This document shows positions 1 to 8,728 of a stretch of 64,000 nucleotides of DNA, one piece after another. Where the stretch lies: contig CM070874.1 in assembly GCA_036365515.1 (NCBI GenBank), forward strand, positions 62,825,583-62,889,582, written 5' to 3'. This DNA comes from Torymus aiolomorphi. Lineage: Eukaryota; Arthropoda; Insecta; Hymenoptera; Torymidae. A program made the translations under genes and the position numbers. The notes under the pieces are model-generated. The model ran no database searches and had not been told where the DNA came from. It worked only from the letters and a program-made list of their open reading frames with translations. Position 1 is the first letter of the stretch. The number at the start of each line of letters is the position of its first letter.

Positions 1-146
1 CCTTGCATGATGGAGATACAACGGCATCGGAGGAGTGCTGAGTAACGGTATGGGTAATCTTCGGGTAGTATTCCATCTAAGGGGCCGTATCTTTCATATT
101 CTTCTTCGTCGGTTAGAGGTGGGCTGGCCTCGTTTAATGGTGCCAT
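1..146 (-). CDS. Start of an additional downstream retroelement ORF (partial)
   Basis: An ATG at 146 opens 48 codons without a stop and runs off the left edge. The N-terminal part is acidic and polar (a run of D and E with PPLT and YERYGPLDG), with no signal peptide or membrane segment, so it does not look like a third envelope. A TTATTGTAG sequence about 40 bases upstream could be a splice acceptor, but its tract is A-rich rather than pyrimidine-rich. It lies directly after envelope gene A on the same strand. I do not recognise it. It could be an accessory protein of the retroelement or chance coding in the 3' untranslated part. Confidence 0.45.
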   Translation of the reverse strand, partial: MAPLNEASPPLTDEEEYERYGPLDGILPEDYPYRYSALLRCRCISIMQ

Positions 147-297
147 TTTATATCTTTCCTTTTTGTTGCTGGAATTCCCCTACAATAAGTACATATATAT
201 TTTTTTTTTTTTATAAAATTTTTTTTTTTTATTTTTTTTTTTTTATAGAAGAACGTATAAAGTGTACGTTGTCGTTAGAAGTTAGGCTTGTAAGTTG
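147..297 (-). other. A/T homopolymer spacer between env A and the last ORF
   Basis: On the plus strand this holds three T runs of roughly 9 to 14 bases separated by short ATA breaks (about 200-245). On the coding strand these are A runs. No further signal is visible apart from the weak AG acceptor near 172. Confidence 0.6.
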
Positions 298-2220
298 TTA
301 TTCAGCTACTTCGTCGTAGATGTGCTCTGGTTCATTGAGGTTTTCTAAGTTTAAATTTGGGGTCTTTCCCTTATACGCTGGGGAGTTTATGTCGGGTACG
401 GAGGTTAAAAGGTTTAGTATACCTGAGTGCTGGAGACACTTGCGAGCTATAAAGATTATAGCGGTTGAAAATATTAAGGCCAAAAGAATTTGGGCCCCAA
501 TCCCGAAATGTATTATTGTTTCGGTGTTTCGCTGTTCTCTTTTCCGCGTTAGGATCTCTTGTACCTTGTTCTCTAGATCGTGGAGAGAGTCGGCATCGTC
601 GATCGTGCTCCAGTCTCCTATAGCGGCGGTATTTTGTTTAAAGAGCGGGAGTATGTCTGTGTTGTCATGGGCTTCTACTAAGTTAGGAGCGATGGTTTTT
701 ATTTTTAGGGATATTTTTGGTAAGTAAAAGAAGTTTATTGGGGCTTGTACTGTGTGTATGCCGTTCAGAGTAAGGGAGTTATAACGCCCGTAACACCGGG
801 GTCGAAATTGTACAATTCCTACTCCCGTTAATGTTTTTAATTCTGCCCTTTCACCTGGACAATATATTTGCAGATCCCCTCCGGTTCCTATGGAAAATAG
901 CCAACCGTCTACGGCGTTTATTCTTCTCCAAAAATCTGAGTGTTTAGGTGTATACCGGATGTCACATGTTTTTAATGCTCCAGCAGTTGGCTGTAGAAGC
1001 ATTCTCTTTTCGCATGTAGGTTCTTCGTATATAGGACCTTCGTACTCACAGATATAATGGTGCACGGTTTTCGTGCAAAGTCGAAGGTGTTCTGGACTCA
1101 GAAAGGTGTGGCTCACCTTGTCGTCTCCTATGGCGAGATATGTTGCTCGTGGTATTATATAAGCGCTTGGTAACGTGGTTTCTGAGATATTCTGAGGGAT
1201 GGGGAGGGGATGCATACGGTATAAGTCATAACCTTTCCTATCTAATAGCGGCACATGGATTTCCACGAGGAATCGATTTTCTATCCTGCCCAGATATACT
1301 GTGGAAACTTCGCTTAGTCGTTCTGCGCGAATGTACTCTTTCGGAATTGGAAACTCGTAAGCCGTGTTTACATCATGTATGTGCTGTTGAATTTCTTGTA
1401 GTTGTGTGCGGTTTAGTAAGGCAGGGTGTAATTTTCCATGCCTAGCATCATGAATGACGTCTAGCATTGTTCTGTAGGTTTCTAAATGTGCGCTGAGGAC
1501 GGCGTCTACTGTGTTGAACCATTCGGTCACTTGTTGGGTATAATTAAATAAATGAACATGGTTTTGTAGTCTGGTCATCTCTTTTCCTAGCCATTGGGAT
1601 GTTAAAAAGAATTTTTCCTGTTGTGATTTCAATTCTTTTAAAGTATTGCTAATATAGCTAAATTTACTAGTTGCAAGATGTGCTTGCTGTTGTACTAGGT
1701 GGGCTAATTCTTTTTCACTTTGTAGTAGAGCGTCGATTTGATCATTATAATAGAGTCCGTCATCCTCATTTAAGGTCCCGAACAGTGTTTTACTTAAACT
1801 TCCAATAAACCTAAACGGCACAGAGCGTTTGATCATCGATGATGGATAGATTGTTTCTTTAGGTTTCTTGTGTATAAACTCGATGGTGTCCTCTAACAAT
1901 TGTTTATATAGAGCCTCTGCTTGCTCATTTTTAGCTATTAACAATGATGCTCGTAGGAATCGATCTTCGCAGTTTATAAAAATTATCGGGCATGATTTGT
2001 TTAAGATTTCAAATTGTCCTGTCACGAAGTCTCCCTCATGGTAGATTTTTCCTAGATCTATAAATGTTGCAATTTTCCAGTGTGCCTTCGTAAATCGTAA
2101 ATTATGCATGTTTTCGTAATAAATCCCTGGATTTTGCGTAAATTGTGTAATTTGGTGACTGGGGAAGCACATGATCCCCGTTATCATTATGATGAGAGTT
2201 AGTAGGTTTCTAAGATCCAT
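298..2220 (-). CDS. env: Envelope-like glycoprotein A (baculovirus F/errantivirus type)
   Basis: 640 residues, predicted type I membrane glycoprotein. A hydrophobic signal peptide covers residues 1-18. A dibasic site (KR, 131-132) precedes a segment rich in F, G, L and S (133-150) that resembles the cleavage site plus fusion peptide of the F-protein family; the usual RxxR furin motif is reduced to IKR. A long helical, Q- and L-rich heptad region follows (about 160-230), then a cysteine-containing ectodomain. One membrane anchor lies near 570-592, with a tail of about 48 residues ending in a YDEV-type sorting signal. Length and order fit errantiviral Env. A good splice acceptor lies 38 bases upstream (2258-2260). 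Its relative, env B, is directly upstream. Function in membrane fusion is inferred from the family only. Confidence 0.82.
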   Translation of the reverse strand: MDLRNLLTLIIMITGIMCFPSHQITQFTQNPGIYYENMHNLRFTKAHWKIATFIDLGKIYHEGDFVTGQFEILNKSCPIIFINCEDRFLRASLLIAKNEQAEALYKQLLEDTIEFIHKKPKETIYPSSMIKRSVPFRFIGSLSKTLFGTLNEDDGLYYNDQIDALLQSEKELAHLVQQQAHLATSKFSYISNTLKELKSQQEKFFLTSQWLGKEMTRLQNHVHLFNYTQQVTEWFNTVDAVLSAHLETYRTMLDVIHDARHGKLHPALLNRTQLQEIQQHIHDVNTAYEFPIPKEYIRAERLSEVSTVYLGRIENRFLVEIHVPLLDRKGYDLYRMHPLPIPQNISETTLPSAYIIPRATYLAIGDDKVSHTFLSPEHLRLCTKTVHHYICEYEGPIYEEPTCEKRMLLQPTAGALKTCDIRYTPKHSDFWRRINAVDGWLFSIGTGGDLQIYCPGERAELKTLTGVGIVQFRPRCYGRYNSLTLNGIHTVQAPINFFYLPKISLKIKTIAPNLVEAHDNTDILPLFKQNTAAIGDWSTIDDADSLHDLENKVQEILTRKREQRNTETIIHFGIGAQILLALIFSTAIIFIARKCLQHSGILNLLTSVPDINSPAYKGKTPNLNLENLNEPEHIYDEVAE

Positions 2221-2257
2221 TTTCCTTTCTCCTTTTTTGTGTTAGTTCTGTTCTTTT

Positions 2258-2275
2258 CTGAAACAGAAAAAGGAC
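2258..2275 (-). promoter_or_regulatory. Probable 3' splice acceptor for env A
   Basis: On the minus strand a pyrimidine tract (CCTTTTTCTGTTTCAG) ends in CAG at 2260-2258, 38 bases before the env A start codon. Errantiviral env is expressed from a spliced subgenomic RNA, so this is the expected place for an acceptor. The donor was not identified. Confidence 0.55.
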
Positions 2276-2279
2276 ACTC

Positions 2280-4025
2280 CTAAACAAGACTTTCGGCTGG
2301 AATTTGTTCGGGGTCAGAAAAATGTACGATTTTGAATCTATTTGGTACATGTGCGAGTACGGGCGTACCAATACTTGCTCTAGTGACAATTTTCACTTCC
2401 CTTACGGATTGTTTTGTTAGGCAAAATATTGTGATTCCGCCGCCTATAAAAATTGTCACATTAATGGTTATCATAATTATTAAAATTATGGTGGTGTTAA
2501 TATGAAGGGATTCGGCTTGGCGGTATTGTATGAAATCTTGTTGAATCGACTTTAGTTTAGCACTGTCCCGAAAAGGAAGGCTCCGGTCATTAAAAGCGTC
2601 GTGTCCCTTTTCCTGTAGGTAGAAGATTTTCTGGAAGATGGCGTCTATTTGGGCGATATCTAGCATAGTTTTCCTTATATACATATTGTTATTATTGTTT
2701 CTTGTTATAGCAACATACGTGGATGTTTCGTGCATGATAATGCATCCTGTATTCAGAAAAATAATCCCCATATTTTTTATAAGAATGTTTTCTTTGTAAT
2801 TATTATTGCAATTTACGGAAATATTGGTAGGTGCGTGTGTCGAGAAGAGAAATCCTGTTGTTTCTTGTAGTGGTATAAAAAATGTATCTGGGTGCATGGT
2901 TATACCTAAGTCACAGTCTGCAGGTAAAATTTTTGGTTCGCTCTCCAGTAATGTTAGTTCACATTTTTTTGTAGTCGAAGCTTGTGTGAATCTGCGGGAA
3001 CAAATATACTGTATATTTATTCGTTTGCACTCCTTAAGAGGGGAGTCTTCGGAAAATCCGTACGCGTTCGTAGAGTGGTCCTTGATTAGATAGGATGACT
3101 TGGGTATTATATATGCCATTGCAGAAAGATTTGCCTGTTGTTGCTGTGTTACTGGTAATGAGTGCATTCTGTATATAGTTTCTTCCTTCGTATACACCAG
3201 AGGAAAAATTGTTAGTATATAAATATTGTCGTTCCTAAATTCGGTTTTTAGAGTGCTTATTTCGCTCATGGTGGTTGCGCTAAGTAAGTCCATAGGAATA
3301 GGAATCTCATATTCTTTGTGATTTTCTTTAATTTGGTTGCAAATTTCTAACAAGTCTTTGTTGTTAATCAAGTCGCTAGATATTTGGTTGCGGATTATAT
3401 TGTTTACTATGAATTGTAATTCTTCAATAAATTTCTTGACATAATGGATAGCTTCTGCACCTCCTTGTAATGTAAGATCGAGTAAAGTAAATCTTGCGCG
3501 TCTTCCTTTCAAGTTGTCGATATCTTTCCAAAATTGAGTTGTCTCTGCGTTTAAGGTTCTTTCTAGTTCTTCGATCCTTGAGTGTCTTGACGAGGGGACG
3601 ATGTCAATTATATGCAAATTTTCATCTGGCAGGATGGTAATCCTTTCTTCTGTATGCGTTGCATAATATTCCGGCGTGTATGAAGTAGTTATAAGTTTAA
3701 GCGTTTGGGAGATTTCTTTGGTTTTATTTCTTACGACTGCGATTTCCTTGTATAGGGCCCTGATTTTCCTGCCAAGGTTAGGTAAATCTGTTGTTCTATG
3801 GTGTAAATTATAGATAAATAAATTTAATTTCGGGTGTGTGATTAAGGGTATCGTGGCGTTTAACCGGATTAAAATCTTCCAATTTTCTGCTAGCGTTTTG
3901 ATAGATGGCCCTTTTTCGAAATAGATTCCAGGATTAGATTCTAAATTGGTTATTTTGAAGTTCTCGTAAAAACTCCAGGTTTGATTTATCGTGGTTAAAA
4001 GCAACAGGATAATTGTTAACTTCAT
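2280..4025 (-). CDS. Envelope-like glycoprotein B, lacking a fusion-peptide motif
   Basis: 581 residues with a signal peptide (1-18), a long ectodomain, a membrane anchor near 505-532 and a tail of about 49 residues. It is a diverged relative of env A: both have an NPGIY(Y/F)E block near residue 30, a YRMH(P/S)LP block, an AYIIP(R/K) block and a G(W/F)LFS block in the same order. It lacks the KR-plus-hydrophobic segment; the matching place carries a charged SRHSRIEELER stretch. So it is probably a membrane glycoprotein that cannot fuse by the F mechanism. A strong splice acceptor lies 27 bases upstream. Receptor binding or interference are possible roles, but these are guesses. The frame is fully open, which argues for selection or recent insertion. 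Confidence 0.75.
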   Translation of the reverse strand: MKLTIILLLLTTINQTWSFYENFKITNLESNPGIYFEKGPSIKTLAENWKILIRLNATIPLITHPKLNLFIYNLHHRTTDLPNLGRKIRALYKEIAVVRNKTKEISQTLKLITTSYTPEYYATHTEERITILPDENLHIIDIVPSSRHSRIEELERTLNAETTQFWKDIDNLKGRRARFTLLDLTLQGGAEAIHYVKKFIEELQFIVNNIIRNQISSDLINNKDLLEICNQIKENHKEYEIPIPMDLLSATTMSEISTLKTEFRNDNIYILTIFPLVYTKEETIYRMHSLPVTQQQQANLSAMAYIIPKSSYLIKDHSTNAYGFSEDSPLKECKRINIQYICSRRFTQASTTKKCELTLLESEPKILPADCDLGITMHPDTFFIPLQETTGFLFSTHAPTNISVNCNNNYKENILIKNMGIIFLNTGCIIMHETSTYVAITRNNNNNMYIRKTMLDIAQIDAIFQKIFYLQEKGHDAFNDRSLPFRDSAKLKSIQQDFIQYRQAESLHINTTIILIIMITINVTIFIGGGITIFCLTKQSVREVKIVTRASIGTPVLAHVPNRFKIVHFSDPEQIPAESLV

Positions 4026-4052
4026 AATTCTTTTCTTTCTTGTCTTCTGTGA

Positions 4053-4072
4053 CTGAAAAAAAAAATTATATT
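4053..4072 (-). promoter_or_regulatory. Probable 3' splice acceptor for env B
   Basis: The minus strand reads AATTTTTTTTTTCAG with the CAG at 4055-4053, 27 bases before the env B ATG at 4025 and 24 bases after the pol stop codon. Its quality is better than chance and its position matches that of the env A acceptor. Confidence 0.55.
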
Positions 4073-4078
4073 TTTATT

Positions 4079-7000
4079 TTAATGGTCGGAGTAGTCGCTG
4101 TCAGAATTGTTGGAAAAGATGTAAGCGGGTTTTATTTTATCGATGTGTTTTAGAGTTCGTTTTCCCGCGTTGTTTATAAAAATTATGTTATTTTTGTCGA
4201 GAATTTCGCTGATTTTATAAGGTCCGTCGTAATGAGAGTCGAATTTATTTGATTTCACCTCTCTTTGTACGAATATATTATCGCCAGGCTCATACTTTAC
4301 TTGTTTCGCCTTTCTGTCGTAATATTTTTTTGTTTTTATTTTGGTTTTTATTAGGTTTTCTCTGGCTGTTGTTCTGAATTCTTTCATTCGGGTTATAAGT
4401 TCACCTAAATAAGAATTATAGGTGTCTACTTCTTCCGGGAAGTGATTCGGGAGCCGGGCTTGTTTTCCGAAGACGATTTCGAAAGGAGAAAAGTTCGTTG
4501 ATTCGTGTACAGCTATGTTATAAGAAAACATTGCGTATTGTACGAGTTTGTCCCAGTCTTCGAATTTATCTACATAATGTTTGATGAATTCTGCTAGAAC
4601 TATGTGGCTTCGTTCTAGTGATCCGTTTGACTGGGGTCGATATCCAGAGGTTGTAACTTGTTGAATCTGGAAAATCTTGCATAATTCTTGCATGACCTTT
4701 CCGATAAATGATTTCGCTCTGTCCGATAATATGATTCGCGGTGCTCCGAAAAACGTGATTACATGGTTCGCGAGTGCATCTGCTATAGTTACGGCCTTTG
4801 TATCTTGGATAGGGACTGCTATGCAATATTTACTGAATGTGCATTGTACCGTTAGTATGTGCTTGTTTCCATTTGAGGTGATAGGGAGGGGTCCTACCGT
4901 GTCAATGGCGATTTTGTAAAAGGGTTCGTACGGTGTGTCCGTGATGATCATAGGTTCTTTATTTTTGATTCGGACTAATTTCCGTTTTTGACAGCTTATG
5001 CATTTGTGTATGATGTCTTGTACGTCACTCTTCATGCTAGGCCAATAATATCTGGCCCGGATTAGTCGATAAGTTTTCCCTATTCCCTTATGACCTCCCA
5101 GTAAGCTGCAGTGATGTTCCTTTATAATATCCATTTGGTGGTCCTCTGGTGGAAAAATAGAGGATCCATAGCATACTAGTAGTGTAAAAGGACATTGGTC
5201 GCAGGTTTGTCTGAAATTTTGCAAGAGTTTGTTAAAGTTTTGCTTGGTGATTTTATCACCACCCTTTGATATCCGGAGTATATCGATTTGATATTCTTTT
5301 ATACATGAGGCTACTGCATTCAGGCAATTCTTGATATTTTGATCCGTGGGTTCGTCTAAATAGGAGCGTGTTACTGCTGCTGTAATTATTTTATGGTTTC
5401 CCCTTGGTGTAATGGTTACCTTTCCGGGAGATATTTTCACTCTTTTGAATTCCTTGGAGTCGATATAATTTAGATCGATTAGCAGTTTGTCTGTTGTGGA
5501 TGTGAATTCTCCATCGGCTGATGTAAAATGTAATATGCTACCGGGTTTTTCTGTTATACTTTCGTTTGAAAATTTTATCTTGAATTTCGAGGTTGGAGTC
5601 CTCATGATATCGGGATAAAATAATTCTGGAGGGATAGTATTTGCCTCCCCGTGTTTTACCGTATTTTCAATCGTTATTTCTTCGTTTGATTCTTCTTCAA
5701 TTCTTGGTAGTGTATGGGGTGGTTCACTTTCTGTTTCGGTTCCTGTCGATTCTTCAATTGGGGTGGATCGGAAATGCGGAGTGCCCACATGCGCTCGTGT
5801 TTGCCCTTCGTCCCACCAAAGTTCATCTGAAATCCTTCGGTTTCTCTTCGGGAAGTAAGGAGTCTCCTCTGAAGTTCTCGGCGCAATCCGATAGAGGTCG
5901 TCGTTAGATAAGTCGCTGTGTCCCAATTCCGTTTCGTCGGAGGGAATTTGGGGTAGACCTATCACGTTGGGGTTTTGTTTCTTGGGATCCGTGGGTTCGT
6001 CGTGTGAGGACCCTTCGTAGTCTTCTTGAATAAATGGCAACTTACTAGGGACTAACGAGGGTAGTCCTGCCCTCCGTCTGGTTGGCTCTGGTGGAATTTC
6101 ATTTCCTGAGTCGTGGTTAGACAAGTTTGGCAGGCCACCTAAGGCTTGTTTTGTCCTCGGAGGTTGCATTACGGGTTTCCTTGTTAGAGTTCCTTTAGGT
6201 TTCTCTAATGCTGCTGGAGGTTGCGCGAGTGCTTTGCGAGCTCGCACTCTTTCTCCAATGGTTCCTCCAAGTTTAGACATGTCTGCAGGGGGAGGGGGTA
6301 AGGGTGCGTTTTTGGACCCTGGTTTTCTCCCTCTTGGTGCAGGCAATTTCTCCGCTAGGCTAGAGGTAGCTGATCGGCTTAATACCTTTGCTCGTCCTGC
6401 ACTAGAATTTGGCAGCATCACTGCTGGTACTTCTTCTGGGTTCCGAGAGAGAGAATCTGCATTCGTATTTAGTCTCCCTGGTTTATGTATGAACTCATAT
6501 GAATATTCCCTAAGCCTTGTTCTCCAACGTATGAGACGTTGTAACGGAGGTTTAACGGAATCAATCCAACGAAGGGGTTCGTGATCGCTTACTAAAATAA
6601 ATTCTCGACCGTACAAATACGGTCGGAAATGCATTACTGCGGTAATTATAGCTAAACATTCCTTTTCTGTGGTTCCATAATTTCTCTGTGCTGGATTCAT
6701 CAATTTTGACATATATGCGATTGGGTGTTCTTCCCCCAATTTACCTTGGCTTAATACTGCCCCGAGGGCATAGTCTGAAGCGTCTGTTGTTAGAATAAAT
6801 TTCTGCGAAAAGTCTGGGTACTCGAGCACTGGGGGACTGCATAGTGCCCTTTTTAAGTCTTCGAATGCAGCCTGTTGGATCTCTTCCCATTTAAATGTTA
6901 AACCTTTCTTTAAAGTATCCGACAAAGGTTTTGCACGTGCCGAAAAATTTTCGATAAAGCGACGATAATAACCGGCTAGACCCAAAAATTGGCGAACGTT

Positions 7001-8725
7001 GGTTTGACTTTTAGGCGTTGGGAAATTTTCTACAGCAGACAGTTTTTTTGGGTCAGGTTTTACCCCTTCGTTAGATACGATGTGTCCCAAAAACTCTACT
7101 TCTGTGGTCAAAAATTCACACTTGTCTGGCTGCAAAGAAAGATGCGCTTTTCTTAATTTTTCGAACAGTCGCTTTACCTTCTTACCATGTTCCTCTAGAG
7201 AATCGGCATAAATTATAATGTCGTCTATATACACAAATAATTCTGAGTCCTGTAGTCCCATTAATACCAAACTCATTAAATGAGCGAATGTACCGGGTGA
7301 TCCAGCTAGTCCGAATGGGAGTCTTTTCCATTGTAGGTGTAAATTTCCTGTGGAAAATGCTGTTTTATGTCGGTCGTCTGGGTGAACTTCTATTTGGTGG
7401 AAACCGCTCGCAAGATCAAATACCGAAAAGTATTTTGCTCCTCCGAGATGTTCTAAAATTTCTGTGATATTAGGGAGTGGTTGAGAGGGTATGACTGATT
7501 TCTTGTTTAATTCTCTGTAGTCGATTACTAGTCTCCATCTCCGTTTTCCTTGTGAATCGCTCTTTTTGGGCACTATCCATAACGGTGCATTGTAGGGACT
7601 TGTTGAGGGTTCAATCAGCCCGTCTTTTAGTAATTTATCTACTTGTTTTTGTATTTCTTCTCGATGAATGGTTGGATACCTATATTGTTTGGTATTTACG
7701 GGACAATCATCACTTGTTGGAATCCTGTGTTGAAGGACATCAGTAGCAGGTAGCAAGTCGCCAGGTAAATGGAAAAGATCTGGGTACTCTTTCACGAGTG
7801 ATAAAACGTGATCTTTTTCTTCTTGATTTAAATGTTCTAAACGTAATAGGTCTATAACTTGTTGTGCCCGATTTTTTTCGTCTAGTATTTCTCCTTGGCT
7901 TTCTTCATCTTCAAAACAATCGTCTGACTCGTCAAAGGTTTCAAATGGATGAATCATCTGAGTTGGAACTTTGATTTCTGCGTCCTGTTCGAGTGTGTTT
8001 ACTGCAAATATTTTGCAGTGATTATCCTTTATTTTTACGACTGCTTCTCCCATAAAAATCCCCTCTATAGCTTTAATACGGGAAAGGTATCCTTCCTCTA
8101 AAGCTGTATCGTCGATCTTCAAAGTAATTAGAGTTCTTTGTCTCGCTGGGAGTATATGTGTAGTATACTCGTATTGGTTTTCTATCGGTTCGAGTGTTGG
8201 TCCTAAGAAATAGTTTTTCTCCGTGACTTCTTGAAAAGGTATCGGCTTTATAGGGTCACTTGCGAGTACCATTGTACCGTGGTGAAAAGATAATTCTGCC
8301 GCTTCTTGTTGCAGAAACCCTATTCCTAAAATTCCGTCCACGGGCAGTGGCAGTTCTTCCCCAATAACATGGAAAATGGTCGGAGTATTTTTGATGGTGA
8401 GTTGTACGGTTCCCTTTGTATTTATTTCGGAGTTGGTAATGCCCGTTAATTTAATGGCATTATAGGTATCGATCATAGTTTTTGGATGAAGTGCGGTTAG
8501 GCGTATGATCGATACTTCGGCTCCTGTGTCGATTAAGAAATGTGTTTGTTCCTTTAGTTCTGGTGCTGACAGTCGGACGATGGGAGGTTCTCCTTTCCAC
8601 TGTCGTTTCTCAGAACATGTTCCGCCGATAAAAGCCTTATTTGGGCGGGACGCTCCTCTATCTTCTTCTCGCTCTGCCGGGCGTCCTGTCGGGGAGCGGA
8701 TGGGAAGTTTAAATGTCCCTGATTG
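4079..8725 (-). CDS. pol: Pol polyprotein: protease, reverse transcriptase, RNase H, integrase
   Basis: About 1548 codons following the gag stop codon in the same frame, so the natural product is probably a Gag-Pol readthrough protein; the first Met is at 8476, after the protease active site, and is unlikely to be the true start. Visible in order: protease DTGA at residue 66 (about 8530); RT with YIDD near residue 500 (about 7224); RNase H with TDAS near 620; a 200-plus residue tether rich in P, S and E; integrase zinc finger HHCC near 1200; integrase D, D, E near 1273, 1333 and 1369; and a GPY module near the end. No inactivating lesion is seen. The protein copies RNA to DNA and integrates it. 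Env B follows after 53 bases. Confidence 0.92.
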   Translation of the reverse strand, partial: QSGTFKLPIRSPTGRPAEREEDRGASRPNKAFIGGTCSEKRQWKGEPPIVRLSAPELKEQTHFLIDTGAEVSIIRLTALHPKTMIDTYNAIKLTGITNSEINTKGTVQLTIKNTPTIFHVIGEELPLPVDGILGIGFLQQEAAELSFHHGTMVLASDPIKPIPFQEVTEKNYFLGPTLEPIENQYEYTTHILPARQRTLITLKIDDTALEEGYLSRIKAIEGIFMGEAVVKIKDNHCKIFAVNTLEQDAEIKVPTQMIHPFETFDESDDCFEDEESQGEILDEKNRAQQVIDLLRLEHLNQEEKDHVLSLVKEYPDLFHLPGDLLPATDVLQHRIPTSDDCPVNTKQYRYPTIHREEIQKQVDKLLKDGLIEPSTSPYNAPLWIVPKKSDSQGKRRWRLVIDYRELNKKSVIPSQPLPNITEILEHLGGAKYFSVFDLASGFHQIEVHPDDRHKTAFSTGNLHLQWKRLPFGLAGSPGTFAHLMSLVLMGLQDSELFVYIDDIIIYADSLEEHGKKVKRLFEKLRKAHLSLQPDKCEFLTTEVEFLGHIVSNEGVKPDPKKLSAVENFPTPKSQTNVRQFLGLAGYYRRFIENFSARAKPLSDTLKKGLTFKWEEIQQAAFEDLKRALCSPPVLEYPDFSQKFILTTDASDYALGAVLSQGKLGEEHPIAYMSKLMNPAQRNYGTTEKECLAIITAVMHFRPYLYGREFILVSDHEPLRWIDSVKPPLQRLIRWRTRLREYSYEFIHKPGRLNTNADSLSRNPEEVPAVMLPNSSAGRAKVLSRSATSSLAEKLPAPRGRKPGSKNAPLPPPPADMSKLGGTIGERVRARKALAQPPAALEKPKGTLTRKPVMQPPRTKQALGGLPNLSNHDSGNEIPPEPTRRRAGLPSLVPSKLPFIQEDYEGSSHDEPTDPKKQNPNVIGLPQIPSDETELGHSDLSNDDLYRIAPRTSEETPYFPKRNRRISDELWWDEGQTRAHVGTPHFRSTPIEESTGTETESEPPHTLPRIEEESNEEITIENTVKHGEANTIPPELFYPDIMRTPTSKFKIKFSNESITEKPGSILHFTSADGEFTSTTDKLLIDLNYIDSKEFKRVKISPGKVTITPRGNHKIITAAVTRSYLDEPTDQNIKNCLNAVASCIKEYQIDILRISKGGDKITKQNFNKLLQNFRQTCDQCPFTLLVCYGSSIFPPEDHQMDIIKEHHCSLLGGHKGIGKTYRLIRARYYWPSMKSDVQDIIHKCISCQKRKLVRIKNKEPMIITDTPYEPFYKIAIDTVGPLPITSNGNKHILTVQCTFSKYCIAVPIQDTKAVTIADALANHVITFFGAPRIILSDRAKSFIGKVMQELCKIFQIQQVTTSGYRPQSNGSLERSHIVLAEFIKHYVDKFEDWDKLVQYAMFSYNIAVHESTNFSPFEIVFGKQARLPNHFPEEVDTYNSYLGELITRMKEFRTTARENLIKTKIKTKKYYDRKAKQVKYEPGDNIFVQREVKSNKFDSHYDGPYKISEILDKNNIIFINNAGKRTLKHIDKIKPAYIFSNNSDSDYSDH

Positions 8726-8728
8726 TTA
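8720..8728 (-). promoter_or_regulatory. Gag/pol stop codon in leaky (readthrough) context
   Basis: The gag stop and the next two codons read TAA CAA TCA. This matches the stop-CAR-YYA context known from tobamovirus-type readthrough. Pol continues in the same frame with no other stop. Errantiviruses usually use a -1 frameshift here, so readthrough would be a different solution. Readthrough itself is inferred. Confidence 0.65.

Noticed and set aside
5641..6584. Open frames on the plus strand across the retroelement
   Set aside because: Shadows of pol on the opposite strand.
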